Source of the DNA: CAINVV01 sp964528535
Lineage (GTDB): Bacteria > Bacteroidota > Bacteroidia > Bacteroidales > Prolixibacteraceae
Direction of reading: 5' to 3'
DNA length: 9,050 nt
Assembly (NCBI GenBank): GCA_964528535.1
Contig: CAZGSQ010000145.1
Location: 1-9,050, forward strand
Both the position numbers and the translations under genes were made by a program. Shown here in pieces: positions 6,107 to 9,050 of this stretch; the first letter of the stretch is position 1, and the number at the start of each line of letters is the position of its first letter. Below the pieces are notes generated by a model, which was given only the letters and a program-made list of their open reading frames with translations, was not told the DNA's origin and made no database searches.

Positions 6107-6127
6107 TTTTCACTTTTCATTTTCTCC
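6107..6127. repeat. Heptamer tandem array (GTGAAAA type), copy 3
   Basis: On the minus strand three units of period 7 are seen: GGAGAAA, ATGAAAA, GTGAAAA. They encode the last five residues (GENEK) of ferrochelatase and its TGA stop (6110-6112), in the same phase as copy 1 in the hydrolase gene. It is short, so on its own it could be chance; the match to copies 1 and 2 supports it. Confidence 0.55.
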
Positions 6128-7045
6128 TTTAACCATCCCCGCCAGCATGGCCACAAGCCGGGGGTCACTATCCGGCAAGCAGACCCGCGACACCTGCGTA
6201 AAACCCAGTGTGTTCAAAGCATAAGGAACTATCTCCAGGTCGATGTCGAACCGGGTCTCCAGATTTTCATGAACAAAGCTGATGGGAATGATGACCAAAT
6301 TATCGATTCCCTCTTCACGCAACAATTTCAGTTGTTGTTTCGCGTCAGGACCAATCCATTTCCCCCTGCGCATGCCCGATTGAAAGGCCGATTCGAAGTG
6401 AAGGCCAAGTTCGGTGGCAATAAGCGCAGCACTGTTAACGATGGAGGCGGCATAGGTATCTCCGTTAAGGACATGGTACTCGGGAATCGAGTGTGCGCTG
6501 AAGAACAAGGTTGGATTCACTACCTCATTCTTTATCAAATGTTCTTTAATGAGATGAACCCAAAAAGAAACGAATTCGGGACGAGCATAAAATTCACCCA
6601 AAACGCGCACCTCGTAAAAAGAATCGGCGCGTGTCATTTTGTCCACCTCTGCCATTACGCTTGAAGTGGTGGTAAAACTTGCCTGTGGGTAGAGTGGAAC
6701 AACTGCTATTTCACGGATTAATTGATTTTTAAACTCCTTCAAACACTCTTCAACATCCGGCATCGAGTAGGAAAATGCATGTTTTACTTCGTATGTTTCC
6801 CCCAAAACCTTCTGAAGGGAAGCTGCCGTTTCGCGGGTTGCCCGAACCAGTGGTGTTCCGCCTATCAGTTCATATTTTTTCCAGGATTTCTTGTACCTGG
6901 TGGTGCTGATGACCCATGCAAGAATGTTACGCCCCAATTTTCCAAATGGAAGAATAAATGGGTCTCTGAACATCCTTGCGAGAAAAATTTTCAATTCTTC
7001 TCGCGATTCCGGACCTCCCATGTTGACAAGCATCACACCTTTCAT
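6110..7045 (-). CDS. hemH: Ferrochelatase
   Basis: Ferrochelatase inserts ferrous iron into protoporphyrin IX to give protoheme, the last step of the pathway. With the start at ATG 7043-7045 the protein is 311 residues and opens MKGVMLVNMGGP, the usual family start. Key features are IGGTPLV (61-67), SYSMPDVEECL (92-102), VVPLYPQ (115-121), the catalytic His185 in FFSAHSIPEY (181-190), and Glu263 in FVHENLET (257-264), equivalent to the conserved metal-site Glu of B. subtilis HemH. The frame stays open upstream to 7222, but those 59 codons encode no family sequence, pass through a REP-like element and contain a good promoter, so the longer start is rejected. The last residues GENEK and the stop derive from a heptamer repeat. 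hemY follows after 36 bases. Confidence 0.95.
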   Translation of the reverse strand: MKGVMLVNMGGPESREELKIFLARMFRDPFILPFGKLGRNILAWVISTTRYKKSWKKYELIGGTPLVRATRETAASLQKVLGETYEVKHAFSYSMPDVEECLKEFKNQLIREIAVVPLYPQASFTTTSSVMAEVDKMTRADSFYEVRVLGEFYARPEFVSFWVHLIKEHLIKNEVVNPTLFFSAHSIPEYHVLNGDTYAASIVNSAALIATELGLHFESAFQSGMRRGKWIGPDAKQQLKLLREEGIDNLVIIPISFVHENLETRFDIDLEIVPYALNTLGFTQVSRVCLPDSDPRLVAMLAGMVKGENEK

Positions 7046-7102
7046 TTTTTTCGATTTTGGAATTGCAATTTTCGACCTGAATTTGTTAATATCTGACCGA
7101 AA

Positions 7103-7133
7103 CAAACATACTGCATTTTCAACATGCAACAAC
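7103..7133 (-). promoter_or_regulatory. Promoter of hemH (hemH-hemY transcript)
   Basis: On the minus strand an exact TAnnTTTG box, TATGTTTG, is at 7103-7110. It is preceded by exactly 19 bases and GTTG (7130-7133), which contains the core TTG of the -33 element. Transcription would start near 7095, giving a leader of about 50 bases to the ATG at 7045. This is the best match to the Bacteroidetes vegetative promoter in the window. A small hairpin TGCAT/ATGCA lies in the spacer. Confidence 0.65.
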
Positions 7134-7198
7134 ATTGGGTGGATATTAGGAATTTTTGTCATTGTGTGCGGGGGCTGAATCGCATGAAATTCCACTTT

Positions 7199-7261
7199 CC
7201 CCTGGGTTCTGCTCCGCTTCACCCCGGGCTGATCGGGTTTAACGCCAGGGTATAACCCCGG
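7199..7261. repeat. GC-rich REP-like palindromic element (remnant)
   Basis: In the hemN-hemH gap, 38 of the 60 bases at 7201-7260 are G or C, against AT-rich surroundings. The stretch has three CCC/GGG blocks: CCCCTGGG at 7199-7206, CCCCGGG at 7222-7228, and CCAGGG-TATAA-CCCCGG at 7245-7261. The last forms a 6-bp hairpin in minus-strand RNA with one G-U pair. The first two can pair with one mismatch around a loop holding GCTCCGCTTC. The make-up recalls the mobile palindromic repeats found between genes in Bacteroidetes, but no transposase (RAYT) is present and no second copy is in the window. It might also act as an RNA stabiliser or attenuator after hemN. Confidence 0.4.
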
Positions 7262-7272
7262 AGTTGCCCTTC

Positions 7273-7304
7273 ATCCAATCATCAGCAAATCAGCACATCA
7301 GCAA
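7273..7304. repeat. Octamer tandem array (ATCAGCAA type), copy 2
   Basis: Plus-strand units of period 8 are ATCCAATC, ATCAGCAA, ATCAGCAC, ATCAGCAA. These are the reverse complement of the TTGCTGAT phase of the array at 3275-3314. The array ends 4 bases from the hemN stop codon (7309-7311), so it lies at a gene boundary like the first copy. Confidence 0.75.
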
Positions 7305-7308
7305 ATTC

Positions 7309-8685
7309 CTAAACCGTCCTCGAATAGACCCCCTCCCCCGCCTTCAAGGCTGGATCCAGTGCCATGGCAATGTTCCTGGCGCACAAGAATCCTTTTTCGG
7401 AGAGTCTGATTTCATTTTCATCAATTTCCATCAATCCATCTGCAACATAGGGTTCAAATTTAGGGGGTTCAAAATGAAGAAGATTTTTAAGATCCTCAAC
7501 AGTTGTTCCGCATTCTGATGCAGTCGTTTCGAAATTGAGGAGACCGTTGCACATGATGCTGTTGACCACCGACCGTACAGTTTGTTCCGCTCTGTTCAGC
7601 AAGTATCCCCTTTCAATGGCGAAACCTGATGCCTCAACAGCCTGCATGTATTTTGAAATATCCTTGTGGTTCTGGGCATAGGCTCCCTGCAACTGACTGA
7701 TGGAGGAGGCACCAAAAGCATAGACCTGTCCGGTTGTTTCAAGGGTGCAGTAACCCTGAAAATTTCTATGCAACTGTTTGTTGGTAAATGCTTTGGTAAG
7801 ATCATCCGCCGGAAGGGTAAAATGGTCTATTCCGATGGGACAATAACCCGCCTCCGTCAACTGAGCTGTAGCCTGAAGAAAAAGATTCATTTTTTCGTTG
7901 GCATCCGGCAAGCCAATCGTTTCGAGCTGCTTTTGTGCCTCTTTGACCCATGGTACATGGGCATAAGAGAAGGTAACAATTCTGTCGGGCCTGATTTCAA
8001 TGGCCTGTTCGATGGTCTTCCTGAAACTTTCGGCTGTCTGTAGCGGCAGTCCGTAGATAAAGTCGAGATTAATTCCCCTGAATCCCTTGCTCCTGAGGTA
8101 AGCTACCACCTCCTTTACAGGATGTCGTGGTACTTCACGGTTCACTACCTTCAAGACATCCTCCCTAAAATCCTGAATACCAAGGCTTACCCTATTAAAA
8201 CCCATGTCGGCCAATTGGTCTATGTGCCTGTAATCCAAATAAGCCGGACTACATTCCATGGCTATTTCTGCATTTTCACTCCAAGTAAAATGCAACTTGA
8301 TAAAATCCATGATCTCGCGGATATAGGTCATGGAGATGGAATTTGGAGTCCCACCACCCCAATGAACCTGGGTCACTCTCCTTGATTTGGAAAGCAACGA
8401 AGCAACCTGCTCAATTTCTATTTTAAGTGCTGCGATGTACCTTTCAACCACCAGTTTGCGTTGGGCTATCACGGTAGAACAGCCACAGAAATGGCATCGT
8501 TGCGGACAAAATGGAATGTGGATGTAAAGGGAGATATTCTCCGGTTTCTGCCCATTGGATGCCTCCAATTCTCTGACATAATTGGAAGTAGAAAACCCCT
8601 GGTGAAAAAAATTGGCAGGAGGGTAACTTGTGTATCTCGGTCCTGAGACATTGTATTTCAATAGGAAATCGCTGTTTACATCCAT
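7309..8685 (-). CDS. hemN: Oxygen-independent coproporphyrinogen III oxidase
   Basis: HemN decarboxylates two propionate side chains of coproporphyrinogen III to vinyl groups, giving protoporphyrinogen IX without oxygen, by radical SAM chemistry. The 458-residue length equals that of true HemN (E. coli 457). It is longer than the HemW-like relatives (about 380). The N terminus has YNVSGPRYTSYPPA (11-24), the HemN substrate-trip-wire region. The iron-sulfur motif is CPQRCHFCGC, with Cys60, Cys64 and Cys67 in CxxxCxxC spacing and the extra Cys69 typical of HemN. SAM-binding GGGTP is at 110-114. The C-terminal winged domain is present, with GLLNFE and LSEKG segments. The ATG at 8683-8685 lies 4 bases after the hemE stop, so translation is likely coupled. 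The stop is TAG at 7309-7311. Confidence 0.97.
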   Translation of the reverse strand: MDVNSDFLLKYNVSGPRYTSYPPANFFHQGFSTSNYVRELEASNGQKPENISLYIHIPFCPQRCHFCGCSTVIAQRKLVVERYIAALKIEIEQVASLLSKSRRVTQVHWGGGTPNSISMTYIREIMDFIKLHFTWSENAEIAMECSPAYLDYRHIDQLADMGFNRVSLGIQDFREDVLKVVNREVPRHPVKEVVAYLRSKGFRGINLDFIYGLPLQTAESFRKTIEQAIEIRPDRIVTFSYAHVPWVKEAQKQLETIGLPDANEKMNLFLQATAQLTEAGYCPIGIDHFTLPADDLTKAFTNKQLHRNFQGYCTLETTGQVYAFGASSISQLQGAYAQNHKDISKYMQAVEASGFAIERGYLLNRAEQTVRSVVNSIMCNGLLNFETTASECGTTVEDLKNLLHFEPPKFEPYVADGLMEIDENEIRLSEKGFLCARNIAMALDPALKAGEGVYSRTV

Positions 8686-8689
8686 CGTG

Positions 8690-9004
8690 TTAGCCCCTTT
8701 TCCAATTTGTATTTTTGACCCAGTCGACTACCAGCCGGGCATTTTCATATGGAATTCCGGGCATAAAACCATGTCCCAGATTAAAGATCCAACTACGCTC
8801 CGTTGAACCAAATTCAACATATTTATCGAGTGCCTCCAGGATGGTATCCTTGTCGGCGAAAAGCAGTCTTGGATCCAGGTTTCCCTGCAGTCCTATCTCC
8901 GGATGAACCAGCGATCGGGCATCCTGAATGGGCATTTGCCAGTCGACACTAAGAAAATCGGCATCTTCGGGAAGAATATTCTTGATGCCGTGTCCCAATC
9001 CTTT
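8690..9004 (-). CDS. hemE: Uroporphyrinogen decarboxylase, C-terminal part (cut by contig end)
   Basis: HemE removes the four acetate carboxyl groups of uroporphyrinogen III to make coproporphyrinogen III, the substrate of HemN next door. Only the last 104 or so residues are here. They include the strand FLSVDWQMPIQDA (the D-W in TDW/VDW of the family), LQGNLDPRLLFA (GN-DP motif), and FNLGHGFMPGIP with the conserved active-site His. The reading frame is open up to 9004; the sequence upstream of 9005 is sequencing adapter, so roughly 240 N-terminal residues are missing. A TTG at 8996-8998 could be misread as a start, but the frame continues KGLGHGIKN upstream of it as in the family. It ends with TAA at 8690-8692, followed closely by hemN. 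Confidence 0.95.
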   Translation of the reverse strand, partial: KGLGHGIKNILPEDADFLSVDWQMPIQDARSLVHPEIGLQGNLDPRLLFADKDTILEALDKYVEFGSTERSWIFNLGHGFMPGIPYENARLVVDWVKNTNWKRG

Positions 9005-9005
9005 G

Positions 9006-9050
9006 AGATCGGAAGAGCGTCGTGTAGGGAAAGAGTGTTCAGAGCCGTGT
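9006..9050 (+). other. Illumina TruSeq adapter contamination with i5 index
   Basis: From 9006 the plus strand starts AGATCGGAAGAGCG and continues CGTGTAGGGAAAGAGTGT to about 9038. This is the standard TruSeq adapter read when sequencing runs past the insert. It is followed by TCAGAGCC (9039-9046) and GTGT (9047-9050), which is the layout of adapter, i5 index, then the start of the P5 flank. The index reads GGCTCTGA on the other strand, which I recall as TruSeq HT index D504. These 45 bases are not part of the organism. Confidence 0.97.

Noticed and set aside
7046..7222. 59-residue N-terminal extension of ferrochelatase
   Set aside because: No family similarity, runs through a GC-rich repeat and a promoter; the internal ATG at 7045 gives the normal HemH start.
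8996..8998. TTG as the start of a short HemE-like gene
   Set aside because: The frame continues upstream with family-like residues to 9004, so this is an internal codon of a gene truncated by the contig end.

Overview
This 9,050-base window is the end of a contig from a member of the phylum Bacteroidota, probably Bacteroidales/Marinilabiliales-like. The evidence for that assignment is: candidate promoters fit the Bacteroidetes pattern (TTTG at -33, TAnnTTTG at -7) rather than the E. coli pattern; the start codons lack obvious Shine-Dalgarno sequences; a DUF2891 lipoprotein-free secreted protein and a Bacteroidetes-type four-helix 'cytochrome B-like' protein are present; and the tRNA does not encode CCA. 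The genus cannot be named from the sequence alone. All complete genes lie on the minus strand, so transcription runs from the right end of the window to the left.

Right end, in transcription order: the 3' part of hemE (uroporphyrinogen decarboxylase, cut by the contig end), hemN (oxygen-independent coproporphyrinogen III oxidase, only 4 bases after hemE), a 263-base gap, hemH (ferrochelatase) and hemY/hemG-type protoporphyrinogen oxidase. Together they encode the last four steps from uroporphyrinogen III to protoheme. The gap before hemH holds a GC-rich REP-like palindromic remnant, an octamer repeat array and a good candidate hemH promoter. That promoter moves the hemH start to 7045, so the protein is 311 residues and not the longer open frame. 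A small four-helix membrane protein with conserved-looking histidines follows hemY, behind an 8-bp-arm palindrome that contains -7-like boxes.

Middle and left: an RsmI-like tetrapyrrole-methylase-fold methyltransferase (short form), a PhnP-like metallo-beta-lactamase-fold hydrolase, a secreted DUF2891 protein, asnA (ammonia-dependent asparagine synthetase) with a strong terminator, and tRNA-Arg(UCU) with its own terminator. The tRNA promoter appears to be nested inside the asnA terminator. A 15-codon tail of a plus-strand gene may occupy the first 47 bases.

Two families of degenerate tandem repeats (period 7, GTGAAAA-like; period 8, GCTGATTT-like) sit exactly at gene boundaries. In two genes the heptamer array supplies the last codons and the stop codon. 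The last 45 bases (9006-9050) are not genomic: they match an Illumina TruSeq read-through adapter with an i5 index. I see no CRISPR array, intact insertion sequence, phage gene, defence system or convincing previously undescribed system here. The most interesting signals are the boundary repeats, the nested promoter/terminator and the four-helix protein next to the heme genes.
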